A DNA stretch of 64,000 nt, from contig NZ_SLWB01000002.1 in the NCBI RefSeq assembly GCF_004340205.1, positions 62,001 to 126,000 on the forward strand, in the 5' to 3' direction. Made by a program: the position numbers and the translations under genes. Each line of letters begins with the position of its first letter. The stretch's first letter is position 1. The notes beneath the pieces are model-generated. The model was not told the origin of the DNA and searched no databases. It saw nothing but the letters and a program-made list of their open reading frames with translations. Positions 18,181 to 26,547 of this stretch are shown here, one piece after another. The stretch is from Acetobacteroides hydrogenigenes (GTDB taxonomy: Bacteria; Bacteroidota; Bacteroidia; Bacteroidales; ZOR0009).

Positions 18181-19065
18181 TCAGCCGTCGTTTATCGAAT
18201 CCACCGCAATATTGCCCGTTCCTGCCATGCTGCCAAGGTTCATGCTCTCTATAGCCGTGCTCGGAACAACCACAATCGTGGCGTTGGACTTCAGCCCCTC
18301 GTACAGCATGTTCATAGCACGAAGGTGGAAGGCGGTAGGGTTGTTGGCGTACGCCTTAGCCGCCTCCTCGAACTTTTGGGCAATCTGCCGCTCCGAATCG
18401 CCAAGGATAACCCGCGCCTGACGCTCGCGCTCGGCCTGCGCCTGCATCGACATGGCCGCCTCTAGCCCCTCGGGGATCAGCACATCCTTTACCTCCACCG
18501 ATATCACGTTGATGCCCCACGGCTCGGTTCGCTCGTCGATGATGCGCTGCAGAAGGGCGCTAATCTTATCGCGCCCCTCCAGCATCTCGGCCAGCATCGT
18601 CTTGCCGATCACATCCCGAAGGGCGGTCTGCGAGGCCCAGCTGATGGCGCTCTTATAGTCGGCCACATCTAGGGCGGCCTTCTTGGCGTCAACCACCCTC
18701 CAGAACAGAACCGCATCAACATCAACCGGAACGGTATCCATGGTAAGCGTCTTTTCGGCGTTAAAGGCGGTGCTGATCACCCGAATATCGATCCAATACG
18801 GAATCCCATCAACTATCGGAATAATGAAGAATAGCCCAGGCCCCCGAAGCCTATGGAACCTACCCAGGCGCAGCACCACTGCCCTATTCCACTGATCGGC
18901 CACCTTGGTTGCCGCAGCCACAGCGGCCGCCAGAACTGAAAAAACAATTAGAATGACGGTGCTCGCGGGGGAAGAAAGGCTACCGTCGATGGCAAACGCC
19001 AAGCCCAGCCCTGCTGCAACAACAGCTACAAAGAGCAGCGCAGCAAACGATCCGTTGTTTCTCAT
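18181..19065 (-). CDS. slipin / stomatin-like SPFH-domain protein
   Basis: A 294-residue membrane scaffold protein. Two hydrophobic segments lie at the N-terminus (about 8-27 and 34-52), then the SPFH/band 7 domain (VVLRLGRFHRLRGPGLFFIIP; IDIRVISTAFNAEKTLTMDTVPV cut here; EVKDVLIPEGLEAAMSMQAQAERE with the helical Ala/Glu segment). Stomatin-type proteins form rings in the inner membrane. Slipins are often paired with an NfeD protease partner; none is seen here. Codon use is GC-rich compared with the capsule island. Confidence 0.88.
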   Translation of the reverse strand: MRNNGSFAALLFVAVVAAGLGLAFAIDGSLSSPASTVILIVFSVLAAAVAAATKVADQWNRAVVLRLGRFHRLRGPGLFFIIPIVDGIPYWIDIRVISTAFNAEKTLTMDTVPVDVDAVLFWRVVDAKKAALDVADYKSAISWASQTALRDVIGKTMLAEMLEGRDKISALLQRIIDERTEPWGINVISVEVKDVLIPEGLEAAMSMQAQAERERQARVILGDSERQIAQKFEEAAKAYANNPTAFHLRAMNMLYEGLKSNATIVVVPSTAIESMNLGSMAGTGNIAVDSINDG

Positions 19066-19173
19066 CTCCTACCTACAATTTAGGGGTTAATAGCTACTGC
19101 AAAGGCTAGGAGGCAGATGCGAAGAAGTGCTAGGCCTGAATGTAAAACGGTTCGTGCCAACGATAGTTGCTAT

Positions 19174-19398
19174 TTACGATGCAATTAGTATTAAAAGAAG
19201 CGCCCAACCAAGGACAGCCCATTGTAATGCGCCCCCCTCGAATCGAAGCAAAACCGCCTCCCCCTCGCTGGAGCTACTTATCAAGCTTTCAAAGAATATA
19301 ATTTGATCGTAAAGTTGAAGCACAATAAATAGGCGGCATGCAATTGGTAAAAATAGCCCTAAGGCTATCCCGTAAATACCGTGGCGAAGCCACTCCAC
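19174..19398 (-). CDS. possible small membrane protein (doubtful)
   Basis: A 74-codon frame with two hydrophobic stretches (about 9-27 and 58-73). Its first codons (MEWLRHG) lie inside the hairpin of the structured repeat copy A, so the start may be an accident. The middle of the frame is protein-like, and it may be a remnant. No family recognised. Confidence 0.25.
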   Translation of the reverse strand: MEWLRHGIYGIALGLFLPIACRLFIVLQLYDQIIFFESLISSSSEGEAVLLRFEGGALQWAVLGWALLLILIAS

Positions 19399-19563
19399 CA
19401 GGCCGAGAATCCCTGTCTGAGCGAGCGGAGCATCCGCAACGTTTCGAAAAGATAAGGCGATCCCGAAAGCAGCCCATTAATCGGTATAATATGGCCATAA
19501 AGCGACCGAGCGAGTTAATTCTCGGCAAGGTTTTTTCGTTCTTTTTTGCCTTCAAAAAAGAAC
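19381..19563 (+). repeat. structured intergenic repeat, copy A
   Basis: First of three copies of a structured element. Parts in order: hairpin GTGGCGAAGCCAC (19381-19393); outer left strand CCGAGAAT (19403-19410); conserved GAGCGAGCGGAGC (19419-19431); palindrome TATGGCCATA (19490-19499); conserved AGCGACCGAGCGAGTTAA (19501-19518); outer right strand ATTCTCGG (19518-19525), a perfect partner of the left strand; and a perfect 11-bp terminal hairpin (19538-19548 with 19553-19563). The other copies are at 21277 and 58902. Paired bases change together between copies while the single-stranded motifs stay fixed. Confidence 0.8.
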
Positions 19564-19624
19564 AGAAAAGCTTACTATTCCACCTTATTCGGCTGATGTT
19601 TTTCCTCCCCCCCGCTGCAAACCA

Positions 19625-20097
19625 TTGTCGCCCATCGTAAACCATGCTACGCTCGCGATAAGGAGTGTTACGCTGTCAATATTCCTTGTTACGCCAGTAG
19701 TAAATCGTGCTACGCTGATGATATTGTATGTTACGCCAGTAGTAAACCGTGTTACGCTGGTGATATTGCATGTTACGCTAGCAGTAAGGAGTGTTACGCT
19801 AACAACATTTCATGTTACGCTAGCAGTATAGAATGCTACGCTGGAAGCATAGCATGTTACGCCAGTAGTAAACCGTGTTACGCTGATGATATTGCATGTT
19901 ACGCCAGCAGTAAGGAGTGTTACGCTAACAACATTTCATGTTACGCCAGCAGTAAGGAGTGTTACGCTGGTGATATTGCATGTTACGCCAGCAGTAAGGA
20001 GTGTTACGCTGGTGATATTGCATGTTACGCTAGCAGTATAGAATGCTACGCTGGAAGCATAGCATGTTACGCCAGCAGTAAGGAGTGTTACGCTGAT
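19625..20097. repeat. tandem array of 21-bp repeats (about 22 units)
   Basis: Units of exactly 21 bp, each beginning GTTACGC (GCTACGC in four), from a diverged unit at 19625 to a partial one at 20087-20097. Two main unit types alternate: one continues CAGCAGTAAGGAGT, the other TGGTGATATTGCAT, making 42-bp dimers. Some longer blocks recur, such as the pair at 19814-19855 and again at 20024-20065. The spacing never slips by a base. The array lies between structured repeat A and the 3' end of the yeiH-like gene. Although the frame stays open for part of the array because 21 is divisible by 3, no start, promoter or protein-like composition supports a gene. Confidence 0.95.
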
Positions 20098-20115
20098 CCC
20101 CCAAGGCGCTACAGC

Positions 20116-21051
20116 TTAAAGAAGGAGGCGTATCCCGTACAGCGACACCACTCCAACGATAATCCAAACCGTAACCCCCAGCACTATCGGCCTCACGCCT
20201 ACGCTGCGAATAGCCTTAAACGATAGCCCCATCCCTATAAGGAATAGCGCCATGTTTAGCGTGCGTCGGGCAATGGCGGTAACGCCCATCAGCAGGGTTT
20301 CAGGAATAGGCAGATAGGTTCCGATAACCATTGCCACCAGAAAAAGGACGATAAAAAGCGGGAAGCTCGCCCTCTTCCCTCCCCCACCGTACAAGTACGA
20401 AAAGAGCAGCGAGATAGGAACAATCCACAAGCTGCGCTCGAGCTTAATGGTGGTGGCAATGTTCAGCGCATTGTCGCCAAAAACGCTGGCGGCACCCACC
20501 ACCGAGCTGGTATCATGTATGGCGATGGCCGACCAGAAGCCGAACTGCAGCTCGCTAAGGTGTAGCAATCGGCCAATAGGCGGAAAGATCAGCAGCGCTA
20601 CCGCATTTAGCAGAAAGATGGTGGCCAGCGACACCGAGGTCTCATCGTCCTTGGCCCCAACCACCGGGGCAACTGCCGCAATGGCGCTTCCCCCGCATAT
20701 GGCCGTTCCCGACGATATCAGCAACGAAATATTCCTTTCGATGCCCAGCTTACGCCCTATTAGCATACCCACCAGCAGCGTAAGCACAATGCTCAGCGCA
20801 GTAACGCCCAACCCGGTAGCACCCGCCTTTGCGGCATGCACCAGGTTAATTCCAAAGCCTAAGCCTACAATGGAGTACTGAAGGATGTACTTGGATAGCC
20901 GCGATGTTACCTTCGGTATGGGATTATCCGACAGCTGGGCTACAACAACGCCCAGAAGAAGGGCTATGGGGGCATTTATAAGATCGAAAAGGCAAAGGAT
21001 TGCAGCAATAGCGAGTATTGCATAGAAGTAGTGTGTTTTCTGCTTGAGCAT
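20116..21051 (-). CDS. YeiH-family (UPF0324) putative sulfate exporter/transporter
   Basis: A 311-residue inner-membrane protein with about ten membrane helices. The family pattern is clear: LLGVVVAQLSDNP, IVGLGFGINLVHAAKAG, SSGTAICGGSAIAAVAPVVGA, AIHDTSSVVGAASVFG and LFLIGMGLSF. The start at 21051 (MLKQKTHYF) was chosen because an upstream in-frame start would add a non-membrane extension. Homologues are called putative sulfate exporters; transport substrates are poorly tested. A LysR-type regulator gene lies upstream on the same strand, the usual companion of this family. The tandem array abuts its 3' end and structured repeat B lies between it and the regulator. Confidence 0.88.
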   Translation of the reverse strand: MLKQKTHYFYAILAIAAILCLFDLINAPIALLLGVVVAQLSDNPIPKVTSRLSKYILQYSIVGLGFGINLVHAAKAGATGLGVTALSIVLTLLVGMLIGRKLGIERNISLLISSGTAICGGSAIAAVAPVVGAKDDETSVSLATIFLLNAVALLIFPPIGRLLHLSELQFGFWSAIAIHDTSSVVGAASVFGDNALNIATTIKLERSLWIVPISLLFSYLYGGGGKRASFPLFIVLFLVAMVIGTYLPIPETLLMGVTAIARRTLNMALFLIGMGLSFKAIRSVGVRPIVLGVTVWIIVGVVSLYGIRLLL

Positions 21052-21276
21052 AGCTGATTCTTTAGTTTGCCACAAAAGAACCTCAGCAAAAGGCAAAAAT
21101 AAACTCAAAAGTAGCTATAAGCAATAGCTTAAAGCTATTGATAGATTCTCGCTTTTTAGATTTTTGACCAAGAAAAAGATCTATTAGCCTATTAAAACAG
21201 GACCTTCACTGTAGGGAGAGACTAACCAGCGGTAGGAAAGCTTAGCAACGTCTAACAACCTTCCCCCGTAGATACC

Positions 21277-21465
21277 ATGGCGTAGCCATACCACATCGGC
21301 ACGAATTCTGTTCGAGCGAGCGGAGCTGCTACAACGCCAATCCGCGCAATAGCGATGAAAGGACTAGAAGCAATCAATTGAGGTGGTGACATTCCACCGC
21401 GACCGAGCGAGTTAACTCGTGCCAAGGGTTTTTGTTTTTTTTTTTGCCCTTACAAAAAGAAAAGA
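21277..21465 (+). repeat. structured intergenic repeat, copy B
   Basis: Second copy. Hairpin ATGGCGTAGCCAT (21277-21289), in which the outer pair is A-T instead of the G-C of the other copies; outer left strand GGCACGAATT (21298-21307) pairing with AACTCGTGCC (21414-21423); conserved GAGCGAGCGGAGC (21314-21326); internal hairpin GGTGG/CCACC (21382-21398); conserved GCGACCGAGCGAGTTAA (21399-21415); terminal T-rich/A-rich hairpin around 21441-21458. It lies in the 504-base gap between the yeiH-like and LysR genes, which holds nothing else recognisable. Confidence 0.8.
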
Positions 21466-21555
21466 AAAAAGGAGAGCACGTTCTTCCAAATTGCTAGTTG
21501 CGAGTAAAAGCTTCTTGATTCTTGCAGCTATATTTTAAAAGTGAAATTCTTAAAG

Positions 21556-22443
21556 CTATTGCTTAAGCAGCGCAAATTGAATAAACGACTCAGCAATTCC
21601 TGCTGCCACCCCGTGGGGAAGAATAAAGCATAGGGTTCTGTTGAATTCCACCTCGGCCAGCTGTAGCAGCCTAAACGACCCGTCACGCAGCTCATTCTTA
21701 ATGGTCTCCTCCGATAGGATGGCAATGCAGGTTCCCGCCTCAAGGGCATTCTTTATGCTCTCGGTGCTGCCAAGGTAGAGCTTCACGTTCAGGTCGCTAA
21801 TGCGCATGCCGCACCCCCTCAACGAATGCTCGATAACCTCCAGCGTACCCGAACCGTTCTCCCTAAGAATAAGCGGCTGCGTCTTAAGCAGCTCAAGGGT
21901 AATGCTCCCACGCGAGTATAGCGGGTTCGAACGGTGGCACACCACCCTCAACCTATCCTCCCTAAAAGGGATGTAGCGCAACCCGCTCCGGTGGGTAAGC
22001 CCTTCCACAATACCCAAGTCGATGGTTTTAGCAAGCGCCGCCTGCTCTATATCGTTGGTGTTACCGCTTAGCAGCTTAACCTCCAGCCTCGGGTAGTTGC
22101 CGCTAAACTGCAGCAGTATTTTAGGGATGATGTACTGCGAAATGGTGGTAGAGGCGCCAAGCGTAAACGATCCCATATGCTGGTTGGTAAGCATACCCAA
22201 ATCGAAGAGCAGCTGCTTCTCTTCGAGGATCACCTTCTCTACATGCTCCCTATAGAGCACCCCGGCAGAGGTTAGGGCCAATCGGCTTCCGTTTCGCTCG
22301 AAAAGAGAGTGCCCCAGCTGCTGCTCGAGCTGCCGAATGGCCTTGCTTACCGCAGGTTGCGATATGTGGTTATCGTGTGCAGCCCGGGTAAAGCTAAGCG
22401 ATGTAGCAGCAGAATAGAATACCTTAATCTTAAAATCGAGCAT
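21556..22443 (-). CDS. LysR-family transcriptional regulator
   Basis: A 295-residue LysR-type regulator. The N-terminal winged helix-turn-helix reads FYSAATSLSFTRAAHDNHISQPAVSKAIRQLEQQLG (shown in two parts: SLSFTRAA and QPAVSKAIRQLEQQLG), followed by LFERNGSRLALTSAG and a substrate-binding domain from about residue 90. Its position upstream of a YeiH-family gene suggests it is the CysL/YeiE-like regulator of that transporter. The effector is unknown. The yeiH-like gene follows on the same strand rather than being divergent as in many genomes. Confidence 0.9.
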   Translation of the reverse strand: MLDFKIKVFYSAATSLSFTRAAHDNHISQPAVSKAIRQLEQQLGHSLFERNGSRLALTSAGVLYREHVEKVILEEKQLLFDLGMLTNQHMGSFTLGASTTISQYIIPKILLQFSGNYPRLEVKLLSGNTNDIEQAALAKTIDLGIVEGLTHRSGLRYIPFREDRLRVVCHRSNPLYSRGSITLELLKTQPLILRENGSGTLEVIEHSLRGCGMRISDLNVKLYLGSTESIKNALEAGTCIAILSEETIKNELRDGSFRLLQLAEVEFNRTLCFILPHGVAAGIAESFIQFALLKQ

Positions 22444-22454
22444 AGCGGCAAAAG

Positions 22455-22590
22455 TTGACGTTGGATATTAGACGCAAGATATTAGATTTTCCGTGTAGTT
22501 GCCTCTTTAATTACCGAGAGGAATTAGCAAATCCATCCGTTTTCGCAGCTCAAACATCACACATCTCACATCACATATCGCAGCTCAAAA
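22455..22590. repeat. heptad-phased degenerate repeat tract
   Basis: A short tract upstream of the LysR gene showing 7-base phasing: GATATTA recurs at a 14-base interval (with GACGCAA between), and further right ACATCAC-type units recur every 7 bases. It resembles the longer tracts in the capsule region. Confidence 0.5.
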
Positions 22591-22622
22591 AGAAAAGCCC
22601 CCAACATTGTGGAGGCTTTAAA
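22588..22622 (-). terminator. rho-independent terminator of the acyl-CoA ligase gene
   Basis: On the minus strand a stem of about 10 bp (AAAGCCTCCA with TGGGGGCTTT, one G-U) is followed by a T-rich run. It lies just past the stop at 22625. Confidence 0.7.
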
Positions 22623-22624
22623 GA

Positions 22625-24286
22625 TTATGCTTCAACCTGATAAAGGAAGCGTTTTATGCTCTTCTTAGGCGTTTTCTCAAACTCTTCGTCGCGCAGCTTT
22701 AGCGCAGAGATCTGGCAAAACGCAGGCAGCTGCTTGTTGATTTCGTGCCGCTTCTTTTCGAAATGGCTATGCAGCTCTTCCTCGTTTATGCCCTGGCTCT
22801 TTGCAGCATCAACATCCGGAAATACCAGAGCTACAAGGCGCGAGTTGCTCTCAACAACCAGCGATTCGCTAACAAAAGGAAGGTTGTTCAGCTTGTTTTC
22901 AATCTCCTCGGGATAGATATTCTGCCCCGAAGGCCCAAGGATCATATTCTTGCTGCGGCCTTTTATGTAGATAAATCCTTCGCGATCTACAACAGCAAGG
23001 TCTCCGGTGTGCATCCAGCCATCCTGCTCGATAACAGCATCCGTTGCCTCCTCGTTCTTATAGTAGCCAAGCATCACGTTTTCGCCCTTCACCATAATCT
23101 CGCCCGGTACGTTGTACGGATCAACCGAATCAATCTTAAGCTGAAGCCTCTTAACGATCTTTCCACACGAAGCGATACGAGTATCGTCGAAAGGCGCATA
23201 GGCAATAATAGGACCACACTCAGTCATCCCATAGCCTACAGTATAGCGGAAACCGATCTTTTTGAGGAAAGCATCAACCTCTGGATTAAGCGCTGCTCCC
23301 CCAATAATTACCTCTATAAAGTTACCGCCAAATAAGTCCGTAATTTTCTTGTTTATTGCCTTATAGATAATCGATCGAAGGCCAGGAACAGCAAGTAAAG
23401 CCTTCATGGTAGGCGTCGAAATCTTCGGAAGAATCTCCTTCTTATAGATCTTTTCGAGGATAAGCGGAACCAAAAGAATAATACGAGGTTTTACATCGGC
23501 AAAGGCATCGAGGATTATCTTTGGAGATAGGTTCTTGGTAAGGAACACGATTTCGACACCCTCCAAGAATTCGTAGATAAACTCGAAAGCAGCACCATAG
23601 GCGTGTGCTAAGGGAAGCAAGGATACTACCTTTTCGCCTTTTTCTATGTTCAGCACATCTTTAGCGAATAGATAGTTAGCCATTAGACTTCGGTAGGGCA
23701 GCATAACCCCCTTAGAGAATCCTGTAGTACCCGAGGTATAGTTCAAAAGGCAGAGGCTTTCGGCACTCTCTTCTGCTTCGTAGGAGATATCCGATGCCCT
23801 TAGGCCATTAGGATACTTTTCGCTATAAAGCTCGTTAACCTTGCTGGTAAGGTGCTCAATCTCTTTGTTGAAAGCATCAAATACTATGCTGAAATCGGAT
23901 AAGTTGACAATTGCATTGAGCTGAGGCATCTCCTTTTCATCGAACTGATCGATGTACGAATCACCTGCAAAAACCACCTTTGCCTCAGAATGGTTTATGA
24001 TGTGCTGAATATTGTCAATCTTAAACTCGTGAAGGATGGGAACAATCACCGCTCCGTAGGATACTGTTGCAATAAAGGTTATTGCCCAGTTCGATGAGTT
24101 CTTGCCTACAAGAGCTATTTTATCGCCCTTTTCGACCCCGCAACGATCGAAGATAAGGTGTATCTTCTCGATTCTACGAGCTACATCTTTGTAGTAGTAC
24201 GTCTCACCTTTATAGTCCGTTAAAGCTTTCCGTTCCCAATTTTCCCTAATCGTGCGTTCAAACTCTTTTATGAATGATGTCTCCAT
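22625..24286 (-). CDS. long-chain acyl-CoA synthetase-like AMP-forming ligase
   Basis: A 553-residue member of the AMP-binding (ANL) superfamily. It shows the P-loop LLNYTSGTTGFSKGVMLP, the A5 motif VGYGMTECGP, GDLAVVDREGFIYIKGRSKNMI (A7-A8, including the hinge) and a C-terminal lysine segment KTPKKSIKRFLYQ. These activate a carboxylic acid as an acyl-adenylate and transfer it to CoA; long-chain fatty acids are the likely substrates. The start at 24286 (METSFIKEF) fits the domain start; the longer open frame upstream has no such content. It is a stand-alone gene with its own terminator. Confidence 0.85.
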   Translation of the reverse strand: METSFIKEFERTIRENWERKALTDYKGETYYYKDVARRIEKIHLIFDRCGVEKGDKIALVGKNSSNWAITFIATVSYGAVIVPILHEFKIDNIQHIINHSEAKVVFAGDSYIDQFDEKEMPQLNAIVNLSDFSIVFDAFNKEIEHLTSKVNELYSEKYPNGLRASDISYEAEESAESLCLLNYTSGTTGFSKGVMLPYRSLMANYLFAKDVLNIEKGEKVVSLLPLAHAYGAAFEFIYEFLEGVEIVFLTKNLSPKIILDAFADVKPRIILLVPLILEKIYKKEILPKISTPTMKALLAVPGLRSIIYKAINKKITDLFGGNFIEVIIGGAALNPEVDAFLKKIGFRYTVGYGMTECGPIIAYAPFDDTRIASCGKIVKRLQLKIDSVDPYNVPGEIMVKGENVMLGYYKNEEATDAVIEQDGWMHTGDLAVVDREGFIYIKGRSKNMILGPSGQNIYPEEIENKLNNLPFVSESLVVESNSRLVALVFPDVDAAKSQGINEEELHSHFEKKRHEINKQLPAFCQISALKLRDEEFEKTPKKSIKRFLYQVEA

Positions 24287-24440
24287 CAACAAGTCTTTAG
24301 TTAAACGTGTGTTATTCAAATAACGATCATGTTTCCAGCCTTTTAAAAAAGGCGAAAAACAAGCAAATATAGAATAAAAACCATTACACCACTCCTTTAA
24401 AGATGTTAGATAACATCTTTTTCTGTTGAATTGTACCAAA

Positions 24441-24476
24441 AAAAAATGAGGCTGTTACTAACAGCCTCATTTTTTT
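24441..24476. terminator. strong bidirectional hairpin terminator
   Basis: A 17-base inverted repeat (24441-24457 and 24459-24475, core ATGAGGCTGTTA) flanked by A and T runs. It lies just downstream of the coiled-coil protein gene on the minus strand. Confidence 0.85.
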
Positions 24477-24493
24477 ATCGTTGCCTAAACCCC

Positions 24494-25381
24494 CTACTTT
24501 AGGATAAACTGTGTTGTTCCTATCTGGGTTCCTTCTAGGAAAATAGCAGCCGAATAGGTTCCTGCTTTAAGTTCTCCTCGGGTATCGTAGAAGATACACA
24601 TATCAACATCCTGATTCTGATAGTCTACCTCGCGTTTTGCCGAGTAAACAAGATTCTCTCCTCCAGCATTAAACACATCGGCTTGACTCTGCGCTAAAAG
24701 ATATCCCTCTGGGCTTGTAATACGGAGGTAAACTACCTTAATGCCAGCCTTTGCAATGCTATTTTCAACAAGGGTAAAGCACACCTTCACCTTCTCCACA
24801 CGGCTAGCACGTGTCATTTCCTTACCACGTGCATTAATAGGTGTTGCCTTTGTTCCGCGAGCTTTAATAATAGAGCCCTTAGCAACCTGCGTATTCAATG
24901 CCGTATTTTGCTCTGTAAGCTGTTGATTCTTGGCCTTCTCGCTCGAGTAGTTCTTTTTTACATCAATATTCTCAGCGATTAGGGCTTGGTTTAGGGTATT
25001 CAGCGAGTCTATCTGTGTGATATAGCTACGCATTACCGCACGAAGGGTTCCCAGCTCGCTCTGGTACTGCTTTATTTGCTCGTAGTTTACAGACTTTACG
25101 CGACGTAGCTCACCAAGAAGCCCCTCAACCTTTGCACGCTCGCCAAGAAGTTGCGTATTAATGGTGTCGTTGCTCGTTTTAAGATTCTTATACTCGCTTA
25201 CCATTCGGGTCAGGTTAGCCTCAATAGAGTCCTTCTCCTGCGTTAGCTGTGCCTGCGTACTCTTCGATTGGTTCATCTGGTTCATATACATGATACCTAA
25301 AACCACAACGGCTACAACAAGGGCTGCTATTACACCTATCAGCACCTTGCTTGTCGATTTTACCTGGCTTTGTTCATTCAT
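24494..25381 (-). CDS. hypothetical membrane-anchored coiled-coil protein
   Basis: A 295-residue protein with one membrane helix at about 12-33 (VLIGVIAALVVAVVVLGIMY), a long coiled coil at about 38-165 rich in Gln, Glu, Leu and Asn, a basic linker (KARGTKATPINARGKEMTRA), then a beta-rich C-terminal domain (VKVCFTLVENSIAKAGIKVVYLRI in part, SPEGYLLAQS, YSAAIFLEGTQIGTTQF). The C-terminal domain would lie outside the cytoplasm if the helix is a signal anchor. No family recognised. It is in a minus-strand pair with gldA, 22 bases downstream, so a role near the gliding/ABC system is possible but unproven. Confidence 0.7.
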   Translation of the reverse strand: MNEQSQVKSTSKVLIGVIAALVVAVVVLGIMYMNQMNQSKSTQAQLTQEKDSIEANLTRMVSEYKNLKTSNDTINTQLLGERAKVEGLLGELRRVKSVNYEQIKQYQSELGTLRAVMRSYITQIDSLNTLNQALIAENIDVKKNYSSEKAKNQQLTEQNTALNTQVAKGSIIKARGTKATPINARGKEMTRASRVEKVKVCFTLVENSIAKAGIKVVYLRITSPEGYLLAQSQADVFNAGGENLVYSAKREVDYQNQDVDMCIFYDTRGELKAGTYSAAIFLEGTQIGTTQFILK

Positions 25382-25403
25382 CGTATTCTATTTTCTTTAA
25401 TTG

Positions 25404-26324
25404 TTACATATCCTTTTTACCTGTGAGCGAACGGAATACGCTTTCGAGATGCGCCTCATGCTCCTGCAGCTGAACGATGCTCAATCCGTTAGCAACTGCA
25501 AAGTTAAACAATTTAGGCCTAATATCAACATTATCAGCAGAGTTGATCGTAAAGACAGCGCCCTCATGCTTAACTATCCTACCAAACATCCTCAGTTGAT
25601 CTACAATATCAGCGCTTGGCACTTCCGCGAATTCCACGGTTACCATCTTCGAATCAAGTGCCAAACTTGCAATCTCTTTGGTTGAGCCGTTTGCAACGAT
25701 ATCCCCCTTATCTATAATAATGATGTTCTGACATATAGCCTCAACCTCCTGCATAATGTGCGTCGAAAGCATTACGGTTTTTTCGCGACCAATTTGCTCA
25801 ATTAGAGAACGAATTTCTACAATCTGGTTAGGATCTAGCCCAGAAGTTGGCTCATCGAGAATCAGTACGCTTGGGTTGTGCACTAACGCCTGGGCTAGTC
25901 CAACACGCTGCTTATACCCTTTTGATAGCGAGCCTATCTTCTTATTTTGCTCGTAGCCAATGCCGGTAATATCTATCACCTCAGCAACTCGAGCCTTAAG
26001 TTTTTCTACCTTATATATACTACCAACAAATTCGAGGTATTCCTTAACGTAGAAATCGTAGTATAAAGGATTATTCTCGGGCAAATAGCCAATTATACGT
26101 TTTGCCTCAATTGGGTTGAGCAGCACATCAATACCATCTACAAAGGCCTTACCCGATGTTGGCGGAATATAGTCCGTAAGAATTTTCATCATCGTAGACT
26201 TACCTGCCCCATTAGGGCCAAGAAAACCAACAACCTGGTTGGATGGTATGCTAAAAGATACACCGTTCAGCGCAACCTGATCGCCGTAAAGCTTGGTAAC
26301 TCCCTCTACTCGTATCGACATCAA
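25404..26324 (-). CDS. gldA: GldA-type ABC transporter ATP-binding protein
   Basis: A 306-residue ABC ATPase (start at 26324 or the next codon, MSIRVEGVTKLYGD). Walker A GPNGAGKSTMMK, signature LSKGYKQRVGLAQAL, Walker B VLILDEPTSGLDP and a C-terminal domain of the gliding-motility GldA type. GldA with GldF and GldG forms an ABC transporter needed for gliding in Flavobacterium, but in Bacteroidales the same ATPase is common without gliding. The partner permeases gldFG are not in the window; the gene downstream is a coiled-coil protein. Symbol assigned by similarity of motif pattern, not by synteny. Confidence 0.75.
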   Translation of the reverse strand: MMSIRVEGVTKLYGDQVALNGVSFSIPSNQVVGFLGPNGAGKSTMMKILTDYIPPTSGKAFVDGIDVLLNPIEAKRIIGYLPENNPLYYDFYVKEYLEFVGSIYKVEKLKARVAEVIDITGIGYEQNKKIGSLSKGYKQRVGLAQALVHNPSVLILDEPTSGLDPNQIVEIRSLIEQIGREKTVMLSTHIMQEVEAICQNIIIIDKGDIVANGSTKEIASLALDSKMVTVEFAEVPSADIVDQLRMFGRIVKHEGAVFTINSADNVDIRPKLFNFAVANGLSIVQLQEHEAHLESVFRSLTGKKDM

Positions 26325-26340
26325 CTTCTATTTTAGTCCT

Positions 26341-26371
26341 CAAAAGTAAGTATTTTATCAATCGTAGTAAA
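26341..26371 (-). promoter_or_regulatory. candidate promoter of the gldA unit
   Basis: On the minus strand: TTTA (26368-26371), 19 bases, TACTTTTG (26341-26348), a full match to TAnnTTTG with a 3-of-4 -33 box, 17 bases before the ATG. Confidence 0.5.
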
Positions 26372-26547
26372 GAATACTAACCCTCGAGACCCTAGAATAT
26401 GTAGTTGACGCATAACACCTTCATAGTATAGAGCTTTAGCACACAATTAATCATAAAAAAAGCTGTTCGTACAAGTCTACCAAAAATAAATACTTAGAAT
26501 TTGTATCTTAGACGCCGCTTAAAATGAACCTATAATTACCTATTTTA

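Noticed and set aside
19625-20097. Possible CRISPR array or a protein with 7-residue repeats
   Set aside because: There are no unique spacers: the units are contiguous and exactly 21 bases. The open frame exists only because 21 is a multiple of 3, it stops after part of the array, and it has no convincing start.
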